Source of the DNA: Callipepla californica brunnescens
Lineage: Eukaryota > Chordata > Aves > Galliformes > Odontophoridae
DNA: 64,000 nt
Reading direction: 5' to 3'
NCBI GenBank assembly: GCA_023055505.1
Contig: JALIRH010000049.1
Location: 682,001-746,000, forward strand
Each line of letters starts with the position of its first letter. The first letter of the stretch is position 1. Below the pieces are notes generated by a model, which worked only from the letters and a program-made list of their open reading frames with translations, did not search any database and was not told the DNA's origin. Shown piece by piece: positions 1 through 10,688 of the stretch. A program made the position numbers and the translations under genes.

Positions 1-1251
1 TTAATTCACCAGTCGTTAAGAAGACAAACTCTGAGGGCAAGAAGAGAACCAGAGAAAAGCGCAGTAGTACACGGAAAGGCACCAGAGGGCGATGTCGGCT
101 GAAATAAGGGGAACTAATTTTGCTGATGAAGAAGCGAAAAGAGCGGCTCCGACAAATGGAGGTTGAGGAAAAGGAGGGAAAATGGTTATTAGCTGATGGA
201 AGAGAGGTAATCCCTAAAGCTTGGAGAAGATGAGGAGAATTTCCTAAGCAGACTCATTGCGGGCTTCAGGCCTTGGTGGACCAATTCACAATGAAATAGA
301 TGTGTATAGGCATTTCTAGCATAGCCAAAGGAATTGTAGATCATTGGATGATTTGGAGGAAAGGAAAGAAACAACAACTGAGGGAAAAAGTACAGGGAGG
401 AAGGGAATGGGCTGTCAGACCTTTTGCTCAAATGCAGATAGACTTCACAGATCTCCCCAGGGTTGGAAGATAGAAGTACTTCTTAGGAAGAATCGCCCAT
501 TGAACACATTTTCTGGAGGCCTACCCCACCGCTAGGGCAACAGCCCAGACAGTAATCAAGACATTGTTCGAACATATTATCCCCAGATATGGGAACATGG
601 AAGTTGCAGATTCAGCTAGAGACCCTCACTTTGTATTAAAGGCAGTGTAAGAGGCTTTAGCTCCAATGGGGACCAAATGGGAATATCGCACCCCATGGCA
701 CCCACAGAGCTCTGGAAAAGTAGAAAGGTCGAATGGGGAACTTCCAAAGCGGCTTACTAAAGGAATGATTGAAACCAAGATGTCTTGGATGAAGTGTTTG
801 CCACTGGCACTACTTAACTGAAGAACAGAACGAAGAAGAGAGACTGGAATATCACCTTTTGAAATGGGATATGGAATGCCATATGATTTAGAACTCCCAT
901 CGGAACATCCCAAGGTAGAAGAAAATACAGGAATATTGAATTGAAATGAATAAGAGAAGGAATGAATGAAGAATGGAAGGACTGGTGGTCCAACGGCCTC
1001 CGCTAGATATGGCAATACATGGAATCAGTCCAGGAGACAAGGTTTAAATTAAAACGTGGAAAGAGTCATCTCTAACTCCCCGCTGGGAAGGACCTTTTCT
1101 TGTTTTATTAACAACAGAAACAGCCATCCGGACAGCTGAGCGCAGATGGATCCATGCAAGCCATGTGAAAGGACCAATCCGTGACACAGGACCCCAGTGG
1201 GAGGTGTCCAAGACTTCGGACGATCTACAAACCACTCTAAGAAAAATGTAA
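1..1251 (+). pseudogene. pol: Decayed class I endogenous retrovirus pol fragment (RNase H tail and integrase)
   Basis: Remnant of a retroviral polymerase polyprotein; the left end lies outside the window. At about 62-148 the translation fits the end of RNase H (GTNFADEEAKRAA, with the last acidic residue in FAD). From about 183 a second frame gives integrase. Its zinc-finger region has one His at 255-257 and CIGIS further on, but TGG (Trp) codons at 345-347 and 354-356 where the Cys pair is expected. The catalytic core shows QIDF (Asp at 441-443), EAYPT, IIPRYG, WHPQSSGKVER (Glu at 723-725) and PFEMGYG. The codon 35 residues before that Glu is GCT (Ala, 615-617), so the second catalytic Asp appears lost. 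Stops in this frame lie at 297, 471, 501, 648, 819, 942, 951 and 963. After a frame change before 1030 the C-terminal domain follows (PGDKV, a stop at 1045, [22 protein letters not shown]) and ends with TAA at 1249-1251. The RWxGPF and WIHASHVK blocks are typical of gammaretrovirus-like integrases. No LTR, gag or env is recognisable. It cannot encode an active enzyme. Confidence 0.88.
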
Positions 1252-1440
1252 AACGTTTTTTTGTTTTGTTTTGTTTTTTTTTTTTAACAGACGAGAAAAC
1301 TCAGTCATTTCCTTGTACGCTTTGTATGTATATTGTATATGTATTGTGCATTGTATACGATGAAGATTGGTGAATTCGCTCTTCCTATGAATTCCATTTA
1401 GGATTTCACTTTGCTTCAAATAAGGGGAAGGATGCATTTG
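1252..1440. other. Poly-T and TGTA-rich linker between pol remnant and telomere-like block
   Basis: Directly after the pol stop is a T-rich run (about 1256-1285) ending in AACAG, followed by AT-rich sequence with repeated TGTA/TATA steps (about 1310-1360). No coding frame or known element is recognisable. It could be the start of the lost retroviral env region or unrelated host DNA. Confidence 0.5.
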
Positions 1441-2871
1441 AGTGTAGGTGTCAGGTTAGGGTTGTGGTAATCTGATGCTTTGGGTTAGGTTTAGGGTTTG
1501 TTTTAGGATTAGGTTAGGGTTATTTTTTTGTGTAGCTGAAGGTTTAGTGCAAGGGCTAGGGTTCTCTTTAGTTTGAGGTTCAGAGAAGGCTTAGGGTTAA
1601 GGTTAGGCTTAGGGTTAGGGTAAGGTTTAGGTTTAGGATTAAGGTTAGAGTTCGGGTTAGGTTTAGGGTTAGGTTTTGGATTAGGGATAGGGTTAGGTTT
1701 TGGTGTAGATGAAGGTTTAGAGTATGGGGTAGAGCTCTCTTTAGTTTTAGGATCAGAGAAGGGTTACGCCTTGCTTGGGTACAGGATAGAGTAAGGGGGA
1801 GGGTTAGGATTTGATTTAGGGTTGGTTTTGGGTCTAGGTTAGTTTGAGTGTTAGGCTGAGAGAAGGGGTAGGCCTTGGGTTGGGTTCTGGCTTAGTGTTA
1901 GGTTAGGAATAGGTTTGGCGTTTGGATTGGGTTTGGGGTTAGAAGTAGGGATAGGTTAGGTGAGATCTGCAGTAATCTGATGCTTAGCTTTAGGTTTAGG
2001 GTTGGGCTTTGAGTTGGGGTTGGTTTTAGGGTCAGATTTCGATTGAAGGCAGACTTAGAGTCACAATGAGGCTAATGGTCAGGGTTTGATATACGGTTAG
2101 AGTAAGGTTTAGGTTGACTTTAAGTGTCAGGTTTGGAAAATGGTAGGCATTGCTTTTGGTGTGGTGTTTGCCTTGGGTTTAGGAATTGGAATAGGGTATG
2201 AGGACCATCAGATAGCTAGGGTAAGTCTTAGTGTTAGGGTTGGGGATAGAGTTTAGGTGAGGGTTGTGGTAATCTGATGCTATGTGTCAGGTTTAGGCTT
2301 GGGCATCAACTTGGGGTTGGTGTTAAAGTAGGAGTTTTTGCTTGGGTTCCGCTTCTGCTAGTGATAGGTTTCTGTTTAGGGAAAGGGTTGGTCTTAGGGT
2401 AAGTGTTAGGTTTCCGGTTAGGGTTCAGAATAGAATGAGGGGCAAGGTAAGGCTTTGTGCTCGGGTTAGGGCTTGGGTTTTGGTTTGGATTAGGGTAAGT
2501 GTTTGGGTTAGGGTTAGGATAAGAATTAGTGTTAGGTTTAGTGTCAGGGGTGGGTTTTGGTGTTGATTGAGTTTTATGGTAAGGGGTAGTGAAAGTGGGT
2601 CAGGGTAGGGTTCAGCATTGGGTTAGAGCTATGGAAAGGGTTTGGGATTCTTTGAGGTTTCGGATTCGATTTCGGATTAGGGTTAGGGAGAAAGTGTTTC
2701 TCAATGTGATGATTCTATTTAGGGATAGGATTAGGTTGAGTGTTGATGTTAGCATGAAGTTGAGGTTTAGGGTTAGGTTTAGGTTTCGGATTTGATCTGT
2801 ATGTAGGGATTGAGGCAGGGTTAGCTGGTGCGTAAGGGTGAGAGTAGGGTGAGGTTTAGCTTTAGCGTATG
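1441..2871 (+). repeat. Degenerate G-rich telomere-like block, diverged relative of the macrosatellite arms
   Basis: The + strand is dominated by variants of TTAGGG (TTAGGTTTAGGG, TTAGTGTTAGGG and similar) with no long perfect run. The landmark TAATCTGATGCT occurs three times (about 1464-1479, 1968-1985, 2265-2281), always in the G orientation. A landmark around GAGAGAAGGGGTAGGCC lies near 1858-1880. The stretches at about 1531-1590 and 1693-1755 resemble each other and also the reverse complement of the C-rich arm at 11414-11480. The end of the block (about 2683-2853) aligns with the G-rich arm at 15405-15535, sharing for example GATTGAGG, GTTAGC and AGAGTAGGGT in the same order. Open frames here are repeat by-products. 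Confidence 0.85.
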
Positions 2872-3464
2872 TGTTGGAATAGGACCGATGCCGGCTGATT
2901 AGAGAAGGCGCTCTTGAGTGCACGGCAGCCGGCTGACTGGCGTCTTTCTTCAGCGGCAAAAGCAGCAGGAGCCGCGATTGATGCGATTGAATGGGAATCC
3001 GCGGCTAAGCGCGGTTCGAGCATCAAACTCTCGGCCGCTTTTTCTCTGCTTCTTAAAGGGGGCTATTCCGATGCTCCGGTGACAAGGTTTTCTGGGGAAC
3101 CCTTAGAAGCGGTGGAATCACACACGCCTTTGGGAGAGGAACCAGCTTTCCGTACTTAACGCCTCTCCATTGCTTCCATAGTTCTGAAAAACATCCCTTT
3201 TTGAGAGAGAATGAGAAAGATCCGCGGGTATTGTAAGAAAATTGAAGTGAATGTGTTAGATTGAGGAAGTAAAAAGGATAACAGCACTGGTCAGAGAAAA
3301 GAATGAAAACGTGCTCGCAGATGAATGAACGATGCAGACATACGTTGCATTCAGTAGCAGAGCAGAATGAGAATCAAAACTTTCCTTCCCATTAACACTG
3401 GGATCCAGCACACATTCTCTTCCAACTCCAGAAACCGAGTCACTTTCACGTGTAAACCGCGAAT
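2872..3464 (+). repeat. Satellite monomer 1 (type B)
   Basis: First monomer, 593 bp. It begins abruptly at TGTTGGAATAGG straight out of the G-rich block. Its variable part reads AATCCGCGGCTAAGCGCGG, as in monomers 4, 6, 8 and 11. Confidence 0.9.
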
Positions 3465-4056
3465 TGTTGGAATAGGACCGCTACCGGCTGATTTTTGAAA
3501 AGCCGCGATTCAGTGCACTGCTGCCGCCTGACTGGCGTCTTTCTTCAGCGGCAAAAGCAGCAGGAGCCGCGATTGATGCGATTCGAGCCTGAGACGCGGT
3601 TCTTCGCGGTTCGAACATTAACACGCTGCCGGTTTGCTATGTTTGTTAAAAGTGGCTTTTGCAACGCTCCACTGACAGTGTTTTTGGGGAACACTTAGAA
3701 GAGGTGGAATCAAACATACATTTGGTAGAAGAAAAAGTTTAACGTACTTAGCGCTACTATTTGACTTTTTAGCTCTGAATACCATACCATTCCAAAAGAA
3801 AAAGGGAATGAATTGTTTGTTTGGCAAGAAAAACTTGTGTGACGATATTAAAAAGAGGTTGGAAAAGGAATAACAAGACTGGTCAGAGAAAAGAATGAAA
3901 ACGTGCTCGTAGATGAATGAATGATGCAGACATACGTTGCATTCAGTAGTAGAGCAGAATGAGAATCAAAACTTTCCCTCTCACTGACACTGGGATCCAG
4001 CATCCATTCACTTACAACACCAGAATTGGAGTCACTTTCAGGTTGAAACCGCGATT
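3465..4056 (+). repeat. Satellite monomer 2 (type A)
   Basis: 592 bp; variable part with TTCGCGGTTCGAACATTAAC and the GCTATGTTTGTTAAAAGTGG stretch. The second half resembles monomers 5, 7 and 10. Confidence 0.9.
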
Positions 4057-4645
4057 TGTTGGAATAGAACCGCTACCGGCTGATTACTGAAGACGCAATT
4101 CAGTGCACGTCTTTCAACTGACTGGCTTCTTTCTTCAGCGGCAAAAGCAGCAGGAGCCGCGATTGATGCGATTCGAACATGATTCACGGTTTTCCGCGGT
4201 TCGAACATTAGCTCGCTACCGGTTTGCTATGTTTGTAAAAGGTAGCATTTGCAATGCTCAGAACACAGTGTTTTTGGGGAACACTTATAAGCGGTGGAAT
4301 CACACATCCATTTGGTAGAGGAAACAGCTTTCCTTAATAAACGTTTCTCTTTTGCTTCTTTATCTCTGAATACCATACTTTTGCAAAAGAGAATCGAAAG
4401 ATACTTGTGTTCGACAAGAAAAAGTTTTTCCATGTATTAACTAGAGGTACGAAAAAGAATAACAACACTGGTCAGAGTAAAGGTTGAAAACGTGCTCGTA
4501 GATGAATGAACGATGCAGAGATACGTTGCATTCAGTAGCAGAGCAGAATGAGAATTAAAACTTTCCCTCCCACTAAAATTGGATGCAGCATACATACACA
4601 TACAACTCCTGAAAACGGAGTCACTTTCACGTGTAAACCGCGATT
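4057..4645 (+). repeat. Satellite monomer 3 (type C)
   Basis: 589 bp; variable part with ACATTAGCTCGCTACCGG, and AAACGTTTCTCTTTTGC further on, features it shares with monomer 9 rather than with its neighbours. Confidence 0.88.
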
Positions 4646-5238
4646 TGTTGGAGAAGAACCGCTACCGGCTGATTACTGAAGCCGCGATTCAGTGCACTTT
4701 TACCGGCTGACTGGCGTCTTTCTTCAGCGGCAAAAGCAGCAGGAGCCGCGACTGGTGCGATTGAATCGGAATCCGCGGCTAAGCGCGGTTCGAGCATCAA
4801 ATTCTCTGCCGCTTTTTCTCTGCTTCTAAAGGGAGCTATTCCGATGCTCCGGTGACAAGGTTTTCTGGGGAACATTTAGAAGAGGTAGAATCACACACAC
4901 CATTGGGAGAGGAATTATCTTTCCGTACTTAACGTCTCTCCATTGCTGTCATAGTTCTGAAAAACATACCTTTTTGAGAGAGAATGAGAAAGATCCGCGG
5001 GTATTGTAAGAAAATTCAAGTGAGTGTATTAGATTAAGGAAGTAAAAAGGATAAGAGACCTGGTCAGAGAAAAGAATGAAAACGTGCTCGCAGATGAATG
5101 AACGATGCAGACATACGTTGCATTCAGTAGCAGAGCAGAATGAGAATCAAAACTTTCCTTCCCATTAACACTGGGATCCAGCACACATTCTCTTCCAACT
5201 CCAGAAACCGAGTCACTTTCACGTGTAAACCGCGAATT
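4646..5238 (+). repeat. Satellite monomer 4 (type B)
   Basis: 593 bp; type B variable part with the short inverted repeat AGCCGCG / CGCGGCT around about 4746-4783. Confidence 0.9.
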
Positions 5239-5829
5239 GTTGGAGAAGAACCGCTACCGGCTGATTTTTGAAAAGCCGCGATTCAGTGCACTGCTGCCGT
5301 CTGACTAGCGTCTTTCTTCAGCGGCAAAAGCTTTAGTAGCCGTGATTGATGAGATTCGAGCTGAATTCAAAGTACTTCGCGGTTCGAACATTAACACGCT
5401 GCCGTTTTGCTATGTTTGTTTAAAGTGGCTTTAGCAAATCTCCACTGGCAGTCCTTTTGGGGAACACTTAGAAGAGGAGGAATCAAATATACATTTGGTA
5501 GAAGAAACAGCTTGACGTACTTAACGCTACTATTTGACTTTTTAGCTCTGAATACCATACCGTTCCAAAAGAAAAAGGGAATGAATTGTTTGTTTGGCAA
5601 GAAAAACTTGTGTGACGGTATTAACTAGGGGAACTAAAAAAGGTAACAAGACTGGTCAGAGAAAGGAATGAAAACGAGCTCGTAGATGAATGAACGATGC
5701 AGACATACGTTGCATTCAGTAGTAGAGCAGAATGAGAATCAAAACTTTCCCTCCCACTAACATTGGGATGCAGCATACATACACATACAACTCTTGAAAC
5801 CGAGTCACTTTCACGTGTAAACCGCGATT
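5239..5829 (+). repeat. Satellite monomer 5 (type A)
   Basis: 591 bp; carries GAGCTGAATTCAAAGT after the anchor, shared almost exactly with monomer 10, five monomers (about 2957 bp) away. A small change in the anchor region (AAAGCTTTAGTAGCC) is shared with monomer 9. Confidence 0.9.
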
Positions 5830-6419
5830 TGTTGGAGAAGAACCGCTACCGGCTGATTACTGAAGCCGCGATTCCGTGCACTTTTATCGGCTGACTGTCG
5901 TCTTTCTTCAGCGGCAAAAGCAGCAGGAGCCGCGACTGGTGCGATTGAATCGGAATCCGCGGCTAAGCGCGGTTCGAGCATCAAACTCTCGGCCGCTTTT
6001 TCTCTGCTTCTTAAGGGGGGCTATTCCGATGCTCCGGTGACAAGGTTTTCTGGGGAACCCTTAGAAGCGGTGGAATCACACACGTCTTTGGGAGAGGAAC
6101 CAGCTTTCCGTACTTAACGTCTCTCCATTGCTTCCATAGTTCTGAAAACATACCTTTTTGAGAGAGAATGAGAAAGATCCGCCGGTATTGTAATAAAATT
6201 CATTGAGTGTATTAGATTAAGGAAGGAAAAGGATAAGAGCACTGGTCAGAGAAAAGAATGAAAACGTGCTCGCAGATGAATGAACGATTCAGACGTACGT
6301 TGCATACAGTAACAGAGCAGAATAAGAATTAAAACTTTCACTCCTATTAAAACTGGGATCCAGCACACATTCTCTTCCAACTCCTGAAACCGAGTCACTT
6401 TCACGTGTAAACCGCGAAT
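5830..6419 (+). repeat. Satellite monomer 6 (type B)
   Basis: 590 bp; type B, near-identical over long stretches to monomers 4, 8 and 11. Confidence 0.9.
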
Positions 6420-7011
6420 TGTTGGAGAAGAACCGCTACCGGCTGATTTTTGAAAAGCCGCGATTCAGTGCACTGCTGCCGTCTGACTGGCGTCTTTCTT
6501 CAGCGGCAAAAGCAGCAGGAGCCGCGATTGATGCGATTCGAGCGGAATCCGAGGTTCTGAGCGGTTCGAATAGTAACACTCTGCCGGTTTGCTCTGCTTG
6601 TTAAAGAAGGCTTTTGCAAAGCTCCGATGATAGTGTTTTTGGGGAACACTTAGAAGAGGTGGAATCAAACATATATTTGGTAGAAGAAAAAGTTTAACGT
6701 ACTTAACGCTACTATTGGACTTTTTAGCTCTGAATACCATACCGTTCCAAAAGAAAAAGGGAATGAATTGTTTGTTTGGCAAGAAAAACTTGTGTGACGA
6801 TATTAAAAAGAGGTTGGAAAAGGAATAACAAGACTGGTCAGAGAAAAGAATGAAAACGTGCTCGTAGATGAATGAACGATGCAGACGTACGTTGCATTCA
6901 GTAGTAGAGCAGAATGAGAATCAAAACTTTCCCTCCCACTAACATTGGGATGCAACATACATACACTTACAACTCCTGAAACCGAGTCACTTTCACGTGT
7001 AAACCGCGATT
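6420..7011 (+). repeat. Satellite monomer 7 (type A, variant start)
   Basis: 592 bp; the variable part starts differently (GAGCGGAATCCGAGGTTCTG) but returns to type A sequence after about 6650. Confidence 0.88.
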
Positions 7012-7604
7012 TGTTGGAATAGAACCGCTACGGGCTGATTACTGAAGCCGCGATTCCGTGCACTTTTACCGGCTGACTGGCGTCTTTCTTCAGCGGCAAA
7101 AGCAGCAGGAGCCGCGACTGGTGCGATTGAATCGGAATCCGCGGCTAAGCGCGGTTCGAGCATCAAATTCTCGGCCGCTTTTTCTCTGCTTCTTAAAGGG
7201 GGCTATTCCGATGCTCCGGTGACAAGGTTTTCTGGGGAACCCTTAGAAGCGGTGGAATCACACACACCTTTGGGAGAGGAACCAGCTTTCCGTACTTAAC
7301 GTCCTTCCATTGCTTCCATAGTTCTGAAAAACATACCTTTTTGAGAGAGAATGAGAAAGATCCGCCGGTATTGTAAGAAAATTCAAGTGAGTGTATTAGA
7401 TTAAGGAAGGAAAAAGGATAACAGCACTGGTCAGAGAAAAGAAGGAAAACGTGCTCGCAGATGAATGAACGATGCAGACATACGTTGCATTCAGTAGGAG
7501 AGCAGAATGAGAATCAAAACTTTCCCTCTCACTAACACTGGTATTCAGCTTACATTCACTTACAACTCCTGAAACGGAGTCACTTTCAAGTCGAAAACGC
7601 GATT
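7012..7604 (+). repeat. Satellite monomer 8 (type B)
   Basis: 593 bp; type B with the CCGCGG palindrome near 7139. Confidence 0.9.
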
Positions 7605-8196
7605 TGTTGGAATTAGACAGCCAACGGCTAACTTTTGAAAAGCCGCGATTCAGTGCTCTGTTGCCGTCTGACTAGCGTCTTTCTTCAGCGGCAAAAGCTT
7701 TAGTAGCCGTGATTGATGCGATTCGAGCCTGATACGAGGTTCCGCGCTGTTCGAACATAAAGCTCGCTGCTGGTTTTCTGTGCATGTTAAAGGTGGCTTT
7801 TGCAATGCTCTGATGACAGTGTTTTTGGGAAACATTAGTAGCTGTGGAATCACACAATGCATTTAGGAGAAGTAACAGCTTTCCGTAGTAAACGTTTCTC
7901 TTTTTCTTCATTAACTCTGAATACCATACGGTTCCGAAGGAGAATCGGAGAGATACTTGTGTTCGACAAGAGAAAGTTTTTTAGTGTATTAACTAGATTT
8001 ACTAAAAAGCATAACAAGACTGGTCAGAGAAAAGAATGCTAACGTGCTCGTAGATGAATGAACGATGCAGACATTGTTGCATAAAGTAACAGAGCAGAAT
8101 GAGAATAAAATCTTACCCTCCCATTAACATTGGGATCCAGCACACATTCACTTACAACTCCTGAAACCGAGTCACTTTCACGTGTAAACCGCGAAT
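7605..8196 (+). repeat. Satellite monomer 9 (type C)
   Basis: 592 bp; diverged at its start (AATTAGACAGCCAACGGC), type C variable part like monomer 3, with AAAGCTTTAGTAGCC in the anchor region as in monomer 5. Confidence 0.88.
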
Positions 8197-8786
8197 TGTT
8201 GGAGAAGAACCGCTACCGGCTGATTATTGAAGCCGCGATTCAGTGCATAGCTGCCGCCTGACTGGCGTCTTTCTTCAACGGCAAAAGCAGCAGGAGCCGC
8301 GATTGATGCGATTCGAGCTGAATTCAAAGTTCTTCGCGGTTCGAACATTAACACGCTGCCGGTTTGCTATGTTTGTTTAAGGTGGCTTTAGCAAATCTCC
8401 ACTGGCAGTGCTTTTGGGGAACACTTAGAAGAGGAGGAATCAAATATACATTTGGAAGAAGAAACAGCTTGACGTACTTAACGCTACTATTTGACTTTTT
8501 AGCTCTGAATACCATACCGTTCCAAAAGAAAAAGGGAATGAATTGTTTGTTTGGCAAGAAAAACTTGTGTGACGGTATTAACTAGAGGAACTAAAAAAGG
8601 TAACAAGACTGCTCAGAGAAAAGAATGAAAACGTGCTCGTAGATGAATGAACGATGCAGACATACGTTGCATTCAGTAGTAGAGCAGAATGAGAATCAAA
8701 ACTTTCCCTCCCACTAACATTGGGATGCAGCATACATACACATACAACTCCTGAAACCGAGTCACTTTCACGGGTAAACCGCGATT
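8197..8786 (+). repeat. Satellite monomer 10 (type A)
   Basis: 590 bp; near twin of monomer 5, including GAGCTGAATTCAAAGT, with one mismatch in the anchor (TTCTTCAACGG). Confidence 0.9.
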
Positions 8787-9378
8787 TGTTGGAGAAGAAC
8801 CGCTACCGGCTGATTACTGAAGCCGCGATTCCGTGCACTTTTACCGGCTGACTAGCGTCTTTCTTCAGCGGCAAAAGCAGCAGGAGCCGCGACTGGTGCG
8901 ATTGAATGGGAATCCGCGGCTAAGCGCGGTTCGAGCATCAAACTCTCTGCCGCTATTTCTCTGCTTCTTAAGGAGGGCTATTCCGATGCTCCGGTGACAA
9001 GGTTTTCTGGGGAACATTTAGAAGCTGTAGAATCACACACGTCTTTGGGAGAGGAACCAGCTTTCCGTACTTAACGTCTCTCCATTGCTTCCATAGTTCT
9101 GAAAAACATACCTTTTTGAGAGAGAATGAGAAAGATCCGCGGGTATTGTAAGAAAATTGAAGTGAATGTGTTAGATTAAGGAAGTAAATTGGATAACAGC
9201 ACTGGTCAGAGAAAAGAAAGAAAACGTGCTCGCAGATGAATGAAAGATTCAGACATACGTTGCATACAGTAACAGAGCAGAATGAGAATCAAAACTTTCC
9301 TTCCCATTAACACTGGGATCCAGCACACATTCACTTCCAACTCCTGAAACCGAGTCACTTTCACGTGTTAGACGCGAT
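8787..9378 (+). repeat. Satellite monomer 11 (type B)
   Basis: 592 bp; last clear type B monomer. The monomers to its right are visibly more diverged. Confidence 0.9.
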
Positions 9379-9965
9379 TGGATGAAATTTGACCGCAACC
9401 GGCAATTATTGATGCCGCTATTCAGTCTGTCGTTTTATTTGCGTCTTTCTTCAGCGGCAAAAGCAGCAATAGCCGCGATTGATGCGATTCGAGCCTGATA
9501 CGCAGTTCTTCTCGTTTCAAATAGAAAGCTCGCAGCCGTTTTGCTCTGCTTTTTAAAGAAGGCTTTTGCAATGCTCCGATGACAGTGTTTTTGGGGAACA
9601 TTTCGAAGCGGTTGAATCACACAATGCATTTGGTACAAAAAACAGCTTGACGTATTCAACGCTACTATTTGACTTCTTTAGCTCTGAATATCATACCGTT
9701 CCAAATGAACATCGGAATGATCCGTTTCTTCGACATAAAAACTAGTGTGTCGGTATTATCTAGAGGTACTAAAAAGGAGAAGAACACTGCTCAGAGAAAA
9801 AGAATGAAAACGTGCTCGCAGATGAATGAATGATGCAGACATACGTTGTATACAGTTGCAGAGCAGAATGAGAATCCAAACTTACCCTCCCATTAATATT
9901 AGGATTCAGCTTCCATTCACTTCCAACTCCTGAAACGGAGTCACTTGCACATGGAAACCGCGATT
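9379..9965 (+). repeat. Satellite monomer 12 (degenerate A/C-like)
   Basis: 587 bp; weak match at the start (GCGATTGGATGAAATTTGAC). The variable part has lost the GGTTCGAA motif (TTTCAAAT instead). The second half is type A-like with ACAGCTTGACGTATTCAACG. Confidence 0.85.
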
Positions 9966-10243
9966 TGCTTGATTAGGACCTCTGCCGGCTGATTCTTGAA
10001 GCCGCTATTCATTGCACGGCACCTTGATGACGCTCGTCTTTCTTCAGCGGCAAAAGCCGCAGGAGCCGCGATTGATGCCATAGAATCGGAATTGGCAGAT
10101 CAGCGCCATTCGAACAGAAAGCTCGCTGCTGGTGTGATCTACTTGGTAAAGGGGGCTTTTGCGGTGCTCTGATTATACGGTTTCTTGCTGAACATTTCGA
10201 AGCAGTGGAATCACACCTGATTTGTCTAGAGGAGAAATGACAC
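9966..10243 (+). repeat. Satellite monomer 13, truncated and most diverged
   Basis: About 278 bp. The anchor at 10040 is intact but the variable part (GGAATTGGCAGATCAGCG) fits none of types A-C well. It stops around CTAGAGGAGAAATGACA and gives way to C-rich telomere-like repeats. Confidence 0.82.
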
Positions 10244-10688
10244 CTAAGACTATTGCTAACCCGAAACCTAATCCAAGCTCCAACCTTTACCCTATCCACA
10301 ATCTTTGCCCTAACTCACAACCTAACCCTCAACCTCAACCTAACCAGAACCCTAAGCCTTACTTGAAATGCTAAACCTAACCCTAACCCTAACCTCAAAC
10401 CTAGCACTAACCCTACTCCCAACCAAAACCACAACTCTAATCCTAAACCTAAAGCTAACTCTAAATCTAAAGCTAAGTCTAATACTTACCCTTGACCCAA
10501 ATCGTCTCCATAAGAATCACTGTAGCTATTACCCGAATCCTAACTCTACCTTCAAGCTATCCCTAACTCTGATCCTAAACCAAAACCCAAATTGAAGCCC
10601 AACCCTAAAACTTGAACAAAGCATCAGATTACCACAACCCTCACCTAACTCGAAACCAAAACCAAAACCTAGCCCTAAAGCTAACCCC
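10244..10688 (-). repeat. Degenerate C-rich telomere-like block before the first macrosatellite unit
   Basis: CCCTAA-type variants on the + strand (TTAGGG on the - strand). It includes the landmark GCATCAGATTACCAC at about 10621-10635 followed by CTCACCTAAC. Later units have the 190 bp spacer in this position, so this stretch has no counterpart at the other unit joints. Confidence 0.8.

Larger units (their letters stand above)
2872..10243 (+). repeat. Tandem satellite array, period about 591 bp, 12 full and 1 partial monomer
   Basis: The anchor TTCTTCAGCGGCAAAAGC recurs at 2946, 3541, 4131, 4720, 5314, 5904, 6496, 7086, 7681, 8271 (one mismatch), 8861, 9447 and 10040. Spacing is 586-595 bp with a mean near 591. 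Conserved blocks are this anchor with the following GCGATT region, a block around GATGAATGAACGATGCAGAC, and a block with TTTCACGTGTAAACCGCGA. About 150 bp after the anchor is variable and defines monomer types: A (AACACGCTGCCGGTTTGC), B (AATCCGCGGCTAAGCGCGG) and C (AGCTCGCT). The order is B A C B A B A B C A B A* D. It is not telomere-like and has more CpG than its flanks. It does not resemble a satellite I can name. Confidence 0.95.

Noticed and set aside
1256..1290. Poly-T run followed by AACAG, resembling a 3' splice acceptor
   Set aside because: The motif is good but there is no exon on either side that I can support. A poly-T run next to a dead retroviral fragment can arise by chance or slippage.
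5391..5600. A recurring minus-strand frame of about 69 codons in satellite monomers 2, 5, 7 and 10
   Set aside because: It recurs only because the monomers are copies of each other. No domain is seen, and the other monomer types break it.
2872..10243. Possible CRISPR-like or integron-like repeat array
   Set aside because: The period is about 591 bp with no short repeat/spacer alternation, and the context is a eukaryotic telomere-like region.
2872..10243. CENP-B box in the satellite
   Set aside because: TTCG occurs in each monomer but the required downstream A and CGGG positions do not follow, so a centromeric role is not supported.
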